A DNA stretch of 64,000 bases from Lumbricus rubellus. Taxonomy: Eukaryota > Annelida > Clitellata > Crassiclitellata > Lumbricidae. Under the pieces are notes generated by a model, which ran no database searches, was not told the DNA's origin, and worked only from the letters and a program-made list of their open reading frames with translations. The translations under genes were made by a program, and so were the position numbers. Shown one piece after another: positions 1 to 29,950 of this stretch; position 1 is the first letter of the stretch; each line of letters starts with the position of its first letter. Location of the stretch: contig OX243815.1 of assembly GCA_945859605.1 (NCBI GenBank), positions 40,166,959 through 40,230,958 of the forward strand, read 5' to 3'.

Positions 1-335
1 AATGTCTTAAGAGTAATATACATGCTTTGGATATGACAAAGTTTGAGCAGTGTAATTTTCTGACTATTATTTTGTGTATTTGCATGTGAATTGCATTGTA
101 AAGAATACTGTTTTCTCTCCCATTGCTGTGTAGATATCTATAGAACTTTCTGAGGTATGTTAACCCTTTAATATTGAGCATTTGCTAAAATATGTGGGAA
201 GGTTGAAGCCACTTTATTGATATGTTTGTAACAGATCTCATCAATTCTCACAACTTAAGGAGTTCAGATTAAATGTCTAGGTGTATAAACGCACAAACAT
301 TTGCATATGCACATACATGCTAGTTTCTGTTCCAG

Positions 336-17950
<17,615 letters not shown>

Positions 17951-20700
17951 TGATGCACCCCCTGCATTTTCACCATCAACGGAACGACTTCTATGCGGTC
18001 AATCACTGGTGATGTAATCCGAAGGATGAAATCTTGTCTTTGAAATCATTCAAGAACTTCTGCGATGGGAAGTTCAAGAAATTTACACGGGCTGGAGCAG
18101 ATGTGGAGCTGGGTTGACTGGATTGACTGGATTAATGAACTGTGTGAGAGATCTTCCTCTCTTGCAAGGACTGCAGCCATTGTGGTGTATCTGCGTGGTG
18201 CGTGTGTACTCTGTCTCCTGACTGATTTGTGCTCAGCTATGACACAACTCGACCGCATACAACAGAATGTTATTGCAATCTGGTTCAGTTCAGTTGCAAT
18301 TCGAACGTAATCAGCTCTAAACTCGTCCAGTTCAGATTAACGTTTACACATTTTGGCCAATTCTAAGTTCCGGAGATTTGACTCTGCGATGTCCGAGTTT
18401 GATTCTACGAAATGACTTCAAGTGAACTGAAATGAAATAATTTCTAACTTGACTGGAGCTTTCCTCGGCTCGGTTCCTCTGAATTGTTCGGATGCTTGTG
18501 TGTTCAGCCGATATGTGCCGATATTTTTGAATTCACGAGAGCATCCCGTTGGGAGTGCATGTTTTGAAACCGAGTGATTTGGAAATCGGTCATGACAGAA
18601 GTATATATTTAACGCTGTAAATTTACAACTCTTGTGATAGTGACACGGTTTTGTGAAATAACTTTGTGATAATGATGATGATGACTGATACGATTGGTTA
18701 CATGTTTTAAGCAGCGGCTGCATGATATGGTCTTGTGGTGATGCGGTAACTTCTCAAATGGTTTGAATCTGTAGATCATCTGAACTTGACTATTAATGGT
18801 TAAAAAAATTCTCTTTCTCTGGCATAGGATTTACGGTTTTATTTCCTTACTTTGTTTCATCTTTGAGAACGTTTCCGCAGCTGTACGATAAAATGGTTCT
18901 TGTCTTTCCTTGTCTGAAGTTTAATAGCAGATCTGTGCATATAATTATGCAGTGTTTGATGGCAGCTGTTAACTATTTGTTCAACATGTTGGCTGACGGG
19001 GTTTGACCATTTGCCTTGTATCTTTAAATTGGTGCTTTGTCATTGGAATGCTGATACACAAATACTGATAATGATTTAATCGGATGGTATTGCAGTTATA
19101 CCTGGTGGCGGACCGGTAACGCGTCCGCTCACGGAGCGGAAGGTTGCGGGTTCGACTCCGGGTAACGACCTTGGGCAAGTTGTTCACGCACATGTGCCTC
19201 TGTCACCAAGCAGTATAATTTGGTACCGGCGTAAGCTGGGAAGTAAACAGCAAGTCCTGCGATACACTGGCCTCGTGTCAAGGACCTTGGGATTCGTCCA
19301 TTGCTGGCTCAGGGCCATGGAAAAGGAGATGAGCGCCTCCCTGTGTTCCTCATGGAACGGGATGGGACTTTACTTTACTTTTACTATTGCAGTTATACAA
19401 TGTCTGTTTATGAATATACTTCTTGGAGATGTTGTTCGTGTATAGACAGAAAACTGTTTGCAAACAATGTGGTTTTCCACATGGAATTGGGACAGTTGAA
19501 GACATGTAGCCTACATTAGATTATGGTGAAGAACATCAATGTTGTGCTGCCCACCTGGTGCTGTTTGTCTCAACTAGTATGCACTGCTTGCCTGCTTCTT
19601 TTGACTTCCACACACTTAACAAATTAATGTTCAGATTAAAATACCAGAAGCATTGTTTAGGGATATTACCTATCTGCTTTTTATGAATTGTATGCATCAT
19701 AAGATTTCTTTCTGGTGTCATGGTAGTTTATAAATTTGGGTTTTATTATCAAGAGGGATTTTTTCCTGCTAGAGTCCTTCACAGTTTTGAGGTAGAGGGT
19801 ATTCCCCAGTGTTGCACTCCTAGATCAACCCTTGCCGGCCATTATTTGCGCATTTTTTCTAAACTCGGAGATAGGGGAATTGACCTTCTGGGGCCCTGGA
19901 TTTGCCGATAGCAAAAGTTTTATATTTTTGGTTTGCTTAGCATCATGTCGCGGTTGACACAATTTCTGAAAATTGAATTGGACCTGTGATCGAGATTTTG
20001 ACGTTTTTTGTATAATCATGCTACTGTTTTGTGTTTGTTTATTACTGTCAACTGTTCTGGGTTTTTGGTGGATAGGAAGGAATTGGTGAAGGAAACGGAA
20101 GAATAGAGAAATGAGAATTGGGAAAATGAGATATAAAGACAGAAAGTTTTCAGTGGATAGTTTTATATCGTCGTTCGGTCGAATAGTGTCTGACGTTTAA
20201 CGGTTTATTTCAGTTTGTTTGTTATTGGTTCCAATGAAGACTGACTCATGAGACGTGACAATGTCTGTGTAAATTAAACGGCTTTTGCCTAATAATAATG
20301 TGTAGAAGTGCTATCAATAATTACAGATGACTGCGATGTTTAATGAGTCTGGTTTAAATTAAGATCCCAATTCTGTCCGTTGCTGCTAGCGTATGTGCGT
20401 TGTATATATTGTATAGTATTTTACGCATTCTTCAGCATGTATGAATTCACTGGAATATTATATGTACATTATGAGCCAGAATGTGTCTTTGGCTGCTGTT
20501 GTCCTGTTTCATACTTGGCCATGCGAATGGTTGCTTCAAAAGGAATTGAAACATAGACCTGTCAACAATCAGCGGGAAGATGTAATTAAACTTACGTTAG
20601 TCTTTTATATCTAAAGTATTCAATTCATTCATTCTATGGACTTGTATAACGTCCCTTCAAGAAACTGACCCAGGAGCGCTCGCAGTCCAGCCATAGCACA
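17951..20700 (+). other. CHD1 3' UTR and flank
   Basis: Non-coding after the stop. The 3' UTR end is not resolved: ATTAAA hexamers occur near 19636, 20266 and 20585, and the first canonical AATAAA I noticed is at 21046. Except for the SINE at 19102-19384 I see no conserved structure. Confidence 0.5.
19102..19384 (+). mobile_element. tRNA-derived SINE, family B, with 14-bp target-site duplication
   Basis: Head ctggtggcggaccggtaacg with an anticodon-arm-like stem and B box GGGTTCGACTCC, then a body and a short ACTTT-repeat end. It is flanked by exact copies of TATTGCAGTTATAC at 19088-19101 and 19385-19398. The duplication shows target-primed retrotransposition. It is unlike family A in body and tail. 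Confidence 0.9.
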
Positions 20701-20890
20701 AAAAAATGGAGATTTTTGAAACAAAGATGTAATATCGCAATTTTGAAGGAATGGTAAGAAACGAGTGAATTTATTTTATTTATCAAGTTCAGCAACTCCA
20801 TTCTGCTGCTGTTGCTGCTGGATTAGTTTAATGAATAATTTCAGATTGGAGTATAATTGTATAATATCCTGGTGCACTGTAAACATGGTG

Positions 20891-20923
<33 letters not shown>

Positions 20924-22033
20924 GTGGGTGGGTGGGTGGATGGGTGAGTTGATGGATGGATAGGTGGATGGACTGACGGACGGACGAATACTGACACGTA
21001 CTGACTGGCTCACATACTTTCAACCCGACCGACCGACTGACTGAGAATAAAAGACCGAGAAGAGAAGCAGAATTGCGGATTGACAGACAGATTGAGAATC
21101 ATAGGAATAGTAGGGCTAAGCACGGGGTGGGGGGTGGTCAGTCGGAACAAGAATGTGAAGAAGGGACAAGAGATACGCCATGCACTGACTGACAGCAAGA
21201 GATCAGTGGGGGTGGGTCTGTGATGAGGTGATCGTCTCAAATTCTCTTGGTCCAATTTCCGGTCGACTGATTCCTCTTCCGTTAACACAATCAGATGCAG
21301 ACGACAGCAGCTGCAGCAGCTGAGGAGGATGAGTAGGATGAGGGGAGGTGGAAGATGCGGCGTTGCTCTGCACGGGAAGGAAAAAATACTATGCAAGCAC
21401 AAAGCGTCGGTCATGTTTTTAGACCGATATCATCATCATCGTTGTCGTCATCATCATCATCATCATCAACAACGTTATCGTCATCATCGTTGCCGTCGTC
21501 GTCGTCATGGTCATCATCATAATCTTCGTTGTCATCGCCGTCGTCAATCGTCATCGATCATCATCCTTATCATCATCGTCGTCGTCATCCTCGTCCAGAC
21601 CATTGAACATTCCATGGAACCTGAAAATTTTCACACAATTTCGAGCGGCCGATAATTATTTTCATAAATCCAACTTCCATTTAACCAAATTCTATTTAGG
21701 CAGATAGTTTCATGAATCCAAGTTCTATACTCAAGCAAGAATTGTTTTCATAAATCTATCTAACATTGAAGCAAGAATTGGGCCTATCAATTCCATCGAT
21801 TCATTCTCTTTTTAAGCAGCAATATTTTCATGAATCCAACTTCTACTGAAATTTTGAAACAAGAATTATTCTCATCAATCCAACGTAGCCTACGTCTATT
21901 TAAGAAGAAAATTTCGTCGATCCGTTCCGAATTGTCCGCTCCGAAATGTCCAGACACCATAATTTATAGTTATATACATTTAGCCCATTATACACAGTGG
22001 CCGACAGACAGGATGGAAAGATAGACACACGCA

Positions 22034-22064
<31 letters not shown>

Positions 22065-22720
22065 GAATTGTTCAGCAAAGACATGTATAAAAGTGGACAG
22101 AACAGAATTTATATAACTCTAGAGATTACATGATAAAATGTATGCGTTGTATGTAGGCTATACATACGATTATATGTGTACATTATGATTATAAGTATGC
22201 CCATATACACTGCGTAAAATGCTTGCAGTATGTGTACACATACTCTTCTCGAATCCTTCTGAGAGTATAATAATGATAATATATTGAGCAGTCAAATGCT
22301 TGCATTAGAACATAAAACGCCAAGTCCAATCGTCCGGTGCCAGGTGCGTGGGTGTTTCCGTGCGTGGGCGGATACGTTCTGTTTCCTTCCCAGAGGGGCA
22401 CACATGTACCTCCCACTCTGATTCCCTCCTTTCCTTCTCCCTCTGTCTGTCTGCCTGCCTCCCTGCCTCTGTCAGTGCCTCCTGCGTTCTGCGGTGGACC
22501 CGACGGCATTAAGTATAGGCCCTCTATCGAACGTTTCTTGTAAAGCAGTGGTCGTCATCGTCGTCATCGTCGTTGTGGTACTGTGTACAACGTACAATGT
22601 ACTGCAAGCTGTACCGCTGCAACTGATGCCTTCCTTCCTTTTTCCTTCCTCCGTCCGATGCATAAAGATGTTTGCACAGCTGACGCAATCGTCCGATCGT
22701 TACACGACTTAGCCATTACA
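20701..22720. other. Intergenic, simple repeats only
   Basis: Contains GGTG/GGAT repeats (about 20920-20990), an ATC/GTC tract (21428-21597), a short CA run (22037-22063) and unique sequence. I see no gene; the open frames there come from repeats. Confidence 0.6.
21428..21597. repeat. (ATC/GTC)n trinucleotide tract
   Basis: Imperfect ATC and GTC/TCG units over about 170 bp. Confidence 0.9.
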
Positions 22721-22724
22721 GACA

Positions 22725-22860
22725 GACGTATACAGACATACGGATAGACAGAGAGAGGGATAGACAGACAGACAGACGTATACAGACATACGGATAGACA
22801 GAGACATAGACTGACTGACTGACAGACTAACTGACTGACGGATATTCGGAAGGAAAATCG

Positions 22861-22924
<64 letters not shown>

Positions 22925-23070
22925 GGCAGACAGACAGACAGACAGACAGATCGACGCAGTCCAAAAGACGAATCGACGGTCGAAAAGACCGACATACAGA
23001 CGGAAAGAATATCAGACGGACAGAGAGAGACAGACAAAGAGACACAAAGACAGAAAGACAAACAGAAAGA
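22725..23070. repeat. (CAGA)n array
   Basis: Imperfect CAGA/CTGA units with a pure core at 22863-22950. Confidence 0.93.
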
Positions 23071-24512
23071 CGGACGTAAGGCAAAGGATTATGGGATTAG
23101 GCGTATATATGGGAAACACGCTACTTGCTAAACAGCTTTAGCCAACTGCTAAAGATAGGTCTATATGCAACCGAAATGACACTTATATGACATATTTATT
23201 ATATATCACATGTTTATCACATTCACAATCACATAATTTATTGCAATTAAGGCCTTTATCTCACATATTCAAATGCCATGTTGCATCGTCGTTGATAAGA
23301 GAATCGTCTTGATTAATTAGTGCTCAGATACTCACGATAAAGACACACACATCACCTGTATAAAACAGTGTATTATAGCCTACATGAAAGCACGTATAGG
23401 CTACCTTAGTTCAAACCAACATGCATATGAATAGGCCTACATCCATTCATACACGCATAATATTATTGCATAAATATACAAGACATGGGCATCTATGGGT
23501 TCATTAATGGGCTTCCACTTGAGTTGCCTTGTTGAACAGCACTAATATTGTATGCATTCTGCCAACTGCTCAACCTTTGTCCACTCAGCCAACAAGTTTG
23601 CGCCAACAAAAGGTAATAGGCGCTATATAAATTCTCGATTTGTTTGAAGGCCTGCAATTTTTTAATTCATACTTTTGACCAAGATATTGGCAAAACCGGG
23701 GTATTTAGGCCAATCCTGTATGGCCATAGCCTATCTACATGTGCTTACTCACACATAGCCTACTTATATAGGCCTAAAGTATAGGCTATGCCATCACTGT
23801 TCCCTCTTTCCAGCCCTCCATCCTTTACTGGCCTACACATACGCATACACATAGGCCTACACGTAGGTGATATGATAATCTTTACCTTTAATTACTGTTG
23901 TATGGATCTATAAGCATTAATGTCATGCACAGAGGCGGATTAATACCGCAACGGACACACAGATGTCGGAATCTGCGTTGCAGACGTTCTCCTGTGTTTT
24001 TCTCATTACCCGCGGGGATAATAGGACAAGATACGGAAGACCTATCGAAACAGCGTTGCACGTATTATTTGGCTTACGCTCTGGATGGGTGGGTATAGCA
24101 GGGCAACGCATCTGTCTGTGCCATACCAGATATGTAGCTACATAAATAGGAACCATCGTATACACCACGCCGAATCAACGTTGTAAATCTAGGACGCCCA
24201 ATGTCGCCCATGGGGATTTAACATAAGGGATTGACAAGGATTCAGCCGGTCGGCCACACTCTGCAGCCATCACACGCACACAGACAAAACATGCGCGTAC
24301 GCACACGTGCACAGACACACAGGCACTGGCAGACAGTGCCAGACACACACGCACACACATACATCACTGGCGTAGACTGACACATTCAGAATTTGCAATG
24401 AATATGTGCTTTATAGCGTACTAGGCTATAGGCTTATATCCTACTTGGCTGTAACAGTTTTCCCCGATTTAGGCCTAGGCCGTTCATAGCCTAGCAGACG
24501 CCAAATTAAACG
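23071..24512. other. Intergenic, rich in TAGGCCTA-like words
   Basis: Mostly unique AT-rich sequence with many GTAGGCCTAC/TAGCCTAC words. A fragment near 23668-23700 (cttttgaccaagatattggcaaaa) matches part of the MITE at 56691-56870. No gene seen. Confidence 0.55.
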
Positions 24513-24577
24513 AATTCAGTATTTATTTATGTAGTATTATACATACATAAGCATACTACATAAATAAATACTGAATT
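24513..24577. repeat. Perfect hairpin, 25-bp arms, 15-bp loop
   Basis: Arms 24513-24537 and 24553-24577 are exact inverted copies (AATTCAGTATTTATTTATGT + AGTAT). Confidence 0.93.
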
Positions 24578-24734
24578 GTAGTGTATTTATGTACATGTAG
24601 GTCTGTGTAGGTCTATGTAGGCTACGGAAATGCTGCTCCCACTCTATAGGCTAATATAATTATATTTAATTCGTCTATAGGCCTACATTGGATTTTCACG
24701 AGATAATTATTAAAAGCCGCTCGGTTAAATAGGC

Positions 24735-24863
24735 CATACATACATACATACATACATACATACATACATACATACATACATACATACATACATACATACA
24801 TACATACATACATACATACATACATACATACATACATACATACATACATACATACATACATAC
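24735..24863. repeat. (CATA)n microsatellite
   Basis: About 32 uninterrupted CATA units. Confidence 0.96.
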
Positions 24864-24901
24864 ACACAAACAAAGAATGGTAGGTCTATTATAGGTCTAT
24901 A

Positions 24902-25851
24902 GGGGAGAATGTCCAGTTTTGGGACAGGTCCTGAATTGGGACAGCGTGATATCATAACCTTCTGCGTATTTATAAAATCGTGTGGCGCCACCAAACGAAC
25001 GTTTTTGACGTTGCGAGTGATCACGCGTCTTATGCCACGAAGAAGAACGTGTTTGACAAAAATATTGCAAATTTTCATTTTCAGGTAAAGAAAGTAAATT
25101 TTCACTCACGCATTCTCAACCAGTGCATTAAATGTTTAGTGCAGATTTAGCCTGAAATTTCAGTTAACTATTTAGGTAAGTATAGTGCAAAGCATTCGGT
25201 GAAATGTTGACGTCATTTAGGCTACAGCGTACATTTTTTTAATAGTTGAAAAGTAAAGAAATAGCCACAGATGGCCTGCTTTGGGACATGTGCTGATGGC
25301 CTGCATTGGGACAATCTCAATGCATGAAATTCATCATAAGAAATTAAACTTAAACGGTTTCACTGTATATTGTGTTAAACAGAATGCTATCAGGATGGGT
25401 AAAGATATGATACATTGCACTTACTTGAAATTGACCAGTAAGTCCAATTTTTATTATGATTGACAGGGTCAACGGAAGCTTGCTCGTATTGATTAAATTT
25501 TTGATAATATTATTGTTTAATCTACTCCAGTCACTCTTTTAGATATTGTCAACTGGAATATGATATATTGTACTCTATTAGATATGATTAGAACCAGATT
25601 TATTGTGTGTCCCAATTCTCCACATGCTTTGTCCCAATGCAGGACGCTATGGCCTGAATTGGGACACATTTTTTCACAACGGAAAATTCTAATTTTGGGA
25701 GGTTTATTTTGTGATAAAAATGCAATAAAATCACTTTAGGTTTATGAAACATTGCTGTTTCGGACTATATCAACAATATACATGTACTACAAATAACACA
25801 GATTGTATGCCATAAAATGTAAAATTTGTCCCAATGCTGGACATTCTCCCC
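24902..25851. mobile_element. 950-bp non-autonomous terminal-inverted-repeat element with TTGGGACA repeats
   Basis: Ends GGGGAGAATGTCCAG on both sides in inverted orientation, continuing TTTTGGGACA and CATTGGGACA. It is flanked by TA, as for Tc1/mariner-type insertions. Inside, the word TTGGGACA recurs in both orientations (about 24936, 25282, 25306, 25615, 25630, 25657). No transposase frame is visible. Confidence 0.7.
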
Positions 25852-25853
25852 TA

Positions 25854-27473
25854 GGGCTTAAAAGGGGGAAGATGAAATACTTTGGAGTCGGGCTTGACTA
25901 CGCTATGATTGAACAACTGAGGACGACAGAGGAAAGATACATTTGTAGACAGACGACCGTTCGTGGTACGGCCAACCCTCGGATCGAAGACGGCTAAAGA
26001 CAAGACAAGACAAGACAAGACAAGACAAGACAAGACAAGACCCATGGATGATAGATCTATGTTAGTGGATAGGTCGATCCTTCTTCGCTTTGCCTAAGCA
26101 CATGACGTCCAAACGTCAAGCGCTCCATGCATCGTCAATGCATTATGCATTGGCCTATTGTTCTCGCTCATCCTTTTGTTTCGCCGTTCGTGCAATTGTT
26201 ATGGCGCAGTAAATTATAAACGTAGCCTACGAGAAGCGCACTGTTGTTTTCTTTTTTCCAGTCTCTCCTTCCTCCATTTTGTTCTTACTAGGCCTACCTT
26301 CCATCAATTTTCTTTGTCATTTCTTCCCTTCCATCTTTTCCTATATTCTAGCCTTCCTTCATAGCCTACTTCTTCCCTCCATCCATTTTCACATGCGTGT
26401 CCATCCACCATAATATATGACATCACCATTCCCTCCTTCCAGCCCTCCATCCTTTACTGCTTAGGTTCTTTTTAAGTTCTATTTTTTTAAATAGCAATTT
26501 TTTCGGATAAACAAAAGAAAATTATTAGGCTATTTTCAAATATTATTATTATTAATCATTATTAAAATTATCATTCCATCCTTTACTGCTCAAGTGCAAC
26601 TCCCATCCTTCCTTTCATCCGCATATCTTCATATAATAATTATCTGCGTCATTCGCTGTTACTATCCTTTCTTCCCTCACTCCTAACCTGCCTCCTTAAG
26701 TCCCTAACCTTCAATTCCTAATTCCATCCTTCACTTCAATGTGGAAATTTCGAAACTACGAAAGCGATTCTTTCTTTATTGATCCGTTGCAATAATTATA
26801 ATACGCCACGGAGATGCATGCAGTGCTGTATAATAGGTATGCTTATACGCCTACGCATACACACACCCGAATCTTCTGTTGAACCTCTGAACCTGTGGAA
26901 TCGTAACTCAAGATTGCCATTGCTATCGGCATATTTTATTGCCACTCTGCTGTCGTCGATAGAACATGCAAGCGACGACCGATCGGGACATCGTGGAATT
27001 GCGGGAACGGAATGGAATGGTCGCTTTGTGTCCGCGTGGAAATGGAAAAGTGGAAATGGAAAAGTGGAAATGGAAAAGCACTGGCCATCATCATCAATGG
27101 AACAAACATCAGATCTATCGATGTTGTTCTGATTCAATGACGTTGTCATCCGATCGGAGAAGCGTGTATACGGACAAAGACAGGTAGACGTAGCCTACAT
27201 GTAGACAGACATGTAGACGTACATGTAGACAGACACGGGTGGATATCATGAATAGAGAGACATGATGAAACATAAATAGATTGAGATGTCGACGAAGAAG
27301 GAAAGATAGATATAAGCCTACACAGAGGAATTAATGGAGGAACAGGGATGCGGTTAAACAGACAGAGATGCAAACAAACACTCCAATGAATGAATGGAGA
27401 GAGGGAGACAGACATAATTGTCTGCCGACAGGCACATACAGAGACACAGAGAAAGAGAGAAAGAGACAGACAT

Positions 27474-27510
<37 letters not shown>

Positions 27511-27584
27511 GACGCATTATAGGCCATAAACATGCAGGGATGAATCCAGAGACAGACAGATGCATGCACTAATGGTGTGAAATG

Positions 27585-27618
<34 letters not shown>

Positions 27619-28540
27619 TGTATGTACGTGTGTGTGTGTGTGTGTGTGTACACACAGTTCAATAGACAGACACACAAGCGAATCGACCGACAGAAGCAGG
27701 CATACAGAGACAGATGACAGGCAGACATGCACACTGCACAGGCACACACACAGATTGTGAGGCAGAAAGATGCATAGATACAGACATACACACGGATGGA
27801 CATAGTATAAGGAGAGAAAGGCTTTGACATATACTTTAGGCCCTATAGATCTACAGTCGACTCGCAATCTTTGACTGCAACAGTAAAAGCAATTCCTTGA
27901 GGGATCATAAAATATGCATTCATCCGAAATGATAGCACTACGTTCGGATATACTGTAGGCTACATAAGAAATTTATATATATAAATATAACTATATATAT
28001 ATATATATGCATACATGCATTATATACACACATACATATTAATATGTGCGTAGTACTGTGTACTGTACACACAAGCTTAGCTAGTAGTCTATGATTAAAT
28101 ATTGAAAAATAATCTATAAGTTCTCTATAATAGTATAATTATGTACGAGTATAATACAACATGTGTATTGTGTATATGCAGCTTTATAATTGTCTATGGC
28201 ATTCTATGCGATCGAAAAAGACATTTATGTCATCTGTGTGTGATATATGGCGGTAGAAGAACATTAATTGTAAGAGACCGCCTTCATAAAATAAAATTAT
28301 ATAATCGCCTGTCGCTATGAGAAAAGACAAAAGAAACGATCATCGCAGAATATGCCCTCCCCCGTGGCCGCCCGACGCCGCTTTGGAATTATTTTGTAGC
28401 ATCAAGGTGCTCTTTTTTGTCCCTATGAGCGGGCGTCCATGATGTGATGACAATAGACTAGTAAGCCTAGGCCTAATTACCTAACGGAAACACTCAAGGA
28501 TATTGCTCATCCTTGCTAAAGCATAATTGTATACAATTAA
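25854..28540. other. Intergenic, simple repeats
   Basis: Contains a GACAA run (25998-26040), C/T-rich imperfect TTCC repeats (26250-26750), CAGA repeats (27400-27510) and a CA/TG palindromic microsatellite (27586-27650). No gene seen. Confidence 0.55.
27586..27650. repeat. (CA)n then (TG)n inverted microsatellite
   Basis: A CA run is followed after cgtgtgtatgtacgtg by a TG run, so the two halves can pair as a hairpin. Confidence 0.9.
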
Positions 28541-28548
28541 TGCCTCGC

Positions 28549-28618
28549 GAATTTTTCTGGGGAAAATCTCATTCCTGGGGCTGTAGGGAACTCCCCAGAT
28601 AGTCTAGATTACACGCTG
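28549..28618. mobile_element. Solo right end of the 42686-43682 type element
   Basis: AATTTTTCTGGGG ... GTCTAGATTACACGCTG parallels the right end AAATTTTTCTGGGG ... GTCTAGATTAAACACTG of the element at 42686-43682. No left partner is visible. Confidence 0.55.
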
Positions 28619-28896
28619 GCTGATGTTGATGTTCGATGGGGAAGAACTTATTCAGTATTTCGAATTCACGAGTTGTGTAGGCTACACCGAACTATGTGGT
28701 CAAAATCAAAAGGTTGACTTTCAGAAGCTCTGCACGTTTAATTATTCAACAACATTATATAGGATAGGCTTAATCTGGTAATTTACTCTATTGAGGTCTA
28801 CCAACTCTTCTGTATATAGATCTGTGTATCCAATTAATCGTACGAGTGGGTCTGCAATCCAGATGCCTTCACCTGGCATTGAGGTAGGCTATACAG

Positions 28897-28955
28897 CCAA
28901 TCAGAACATGGGCAGGGTCTTGGATCATCCAAGACCATGCCCATGTTCTGATTGG
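28897..28955. repeat. Near-perfect hairpin, 29-bp arms, 1-bp spacer
   Basis: Arms 28897-28925 and 28927-28955 are inverted copies (CCAATCAGAACATGGGCA...) with a single mismatch. Confidence 0.94.
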
Positions 28956-29079
28956 ATGAGAAAAGATAGAAATTGAGCCCAATCGTTTAGTGGGGATAGA
29001 AGCCACTAGGCTATAGCATTCCTGTTTACACAATGACATTATAGGCTAGGCCATAGGCCTATAGCCTATATATAGACTA

Positions 29080-29950
29080 AGCGCCCTTATCCAAACGGAA
29101 GTTGGCAGGATCGAAAATGTAAACAGTCACGGATGTTTCGTTTCACTGACTACCGAATCAATTTCTCGAAATATGTCAATTTCGCGTGATGTAGAGACAG
29201 TAGGGTCCAGTGCGCGAAGTATAAACTGTTGTTATTGCCTGAAATTGTGGGACATCAGGGACAGTCTGGACAGACTGTGGCTTTGATTAATTTCTCTGCG
29301 CCAGTCTGCAGCACACTTCGCGAGAGTGACATTTTGCCTGCGTTTGTCAAATTATCCACGCCGTTAAGTCAGATTACCTCGATGCGGCGGCGCTAGACCG
29401 TCGAAAACAAACTCACACGTTCGACCAGACGCCGCCATTTGTATTTCTGCAGCAGACACATCAACGCTGGCGTCTTATTTCCGGGCTTCATTATGCGCGC
29501 TGGTTCCCTGCTGTGCGCGTCGACGCTGGCGATGTTCTAGCTCTAGGCTATCCAGCGTGAAATCGCTGTTCGATCCGTTGCACCGTCGGTTCACGACACC
29601 ATTAGTCGTCTGCGCTCGGCAATTTTGTCAGACAAAACGCATTGCGGATCGATTTCGACCGAACCGCTTCCGAATGCAGTAGACTTGATGAATCGCCGCA
29701 GCATACAGACAGACAGTCTGCCCAGAGCTGGGATTGTTCGTGGCAGCAGAAAATTCGATGCTGCTTGCTTCTGCTGCTGCTGCTGCTAGGAATGCAGTCA
29801 AGCGTTCACGTTGACATCTTCTTGTCTTCAGTCGTTCGTCGACTCTCCTGTGGATTGTTAGCGACAGAATTTTGTCGACTTTTGTGTGCGAAGCATCGCT
29901 TAAGGCGTCGAATAAAAAGCGGTTCGTGTAGGTTCTAAACGAACGGCTAG
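29080..29950 (+). promoter_or_regulatory. Candidate promoter/5' exon tract
   Basis: This stretch is richer in G+C and CpG than its surroundings, lacks simple repeats and holds GCCGCCATTT at 29431, the core of a YY1-type promoter site. It lies 2.3-3.2 kb upstream of the first transporter coding exon. The CpG contrast and position suggest a promoter, but there is no TATA box or transcript evidence, and short open frames on both strands are not recognisable proteins. Confidence 0.3.

Noticed and set aside
18065..18310. 81-codon frame after the CHD1 stop
   Set aside because: It lies in the likely 3' UTR, has no recognisable similarity and no splice context.
19102..19175. tRNA gene
   Set aside because: A tRNA-like head with a B box, but it is the 5' part of a 283-bp SINE with a target-site duplication, and the cloverleaf is degenerate. 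The same applies to 58401-58475.
22564..23084. Cys/Leu/Ser-rich minus-strand frames up to 165 codons
   Set aside because: Translations of the CAGA array. The same applies at 27146-27867, 40123-40743 and 48445-48798.
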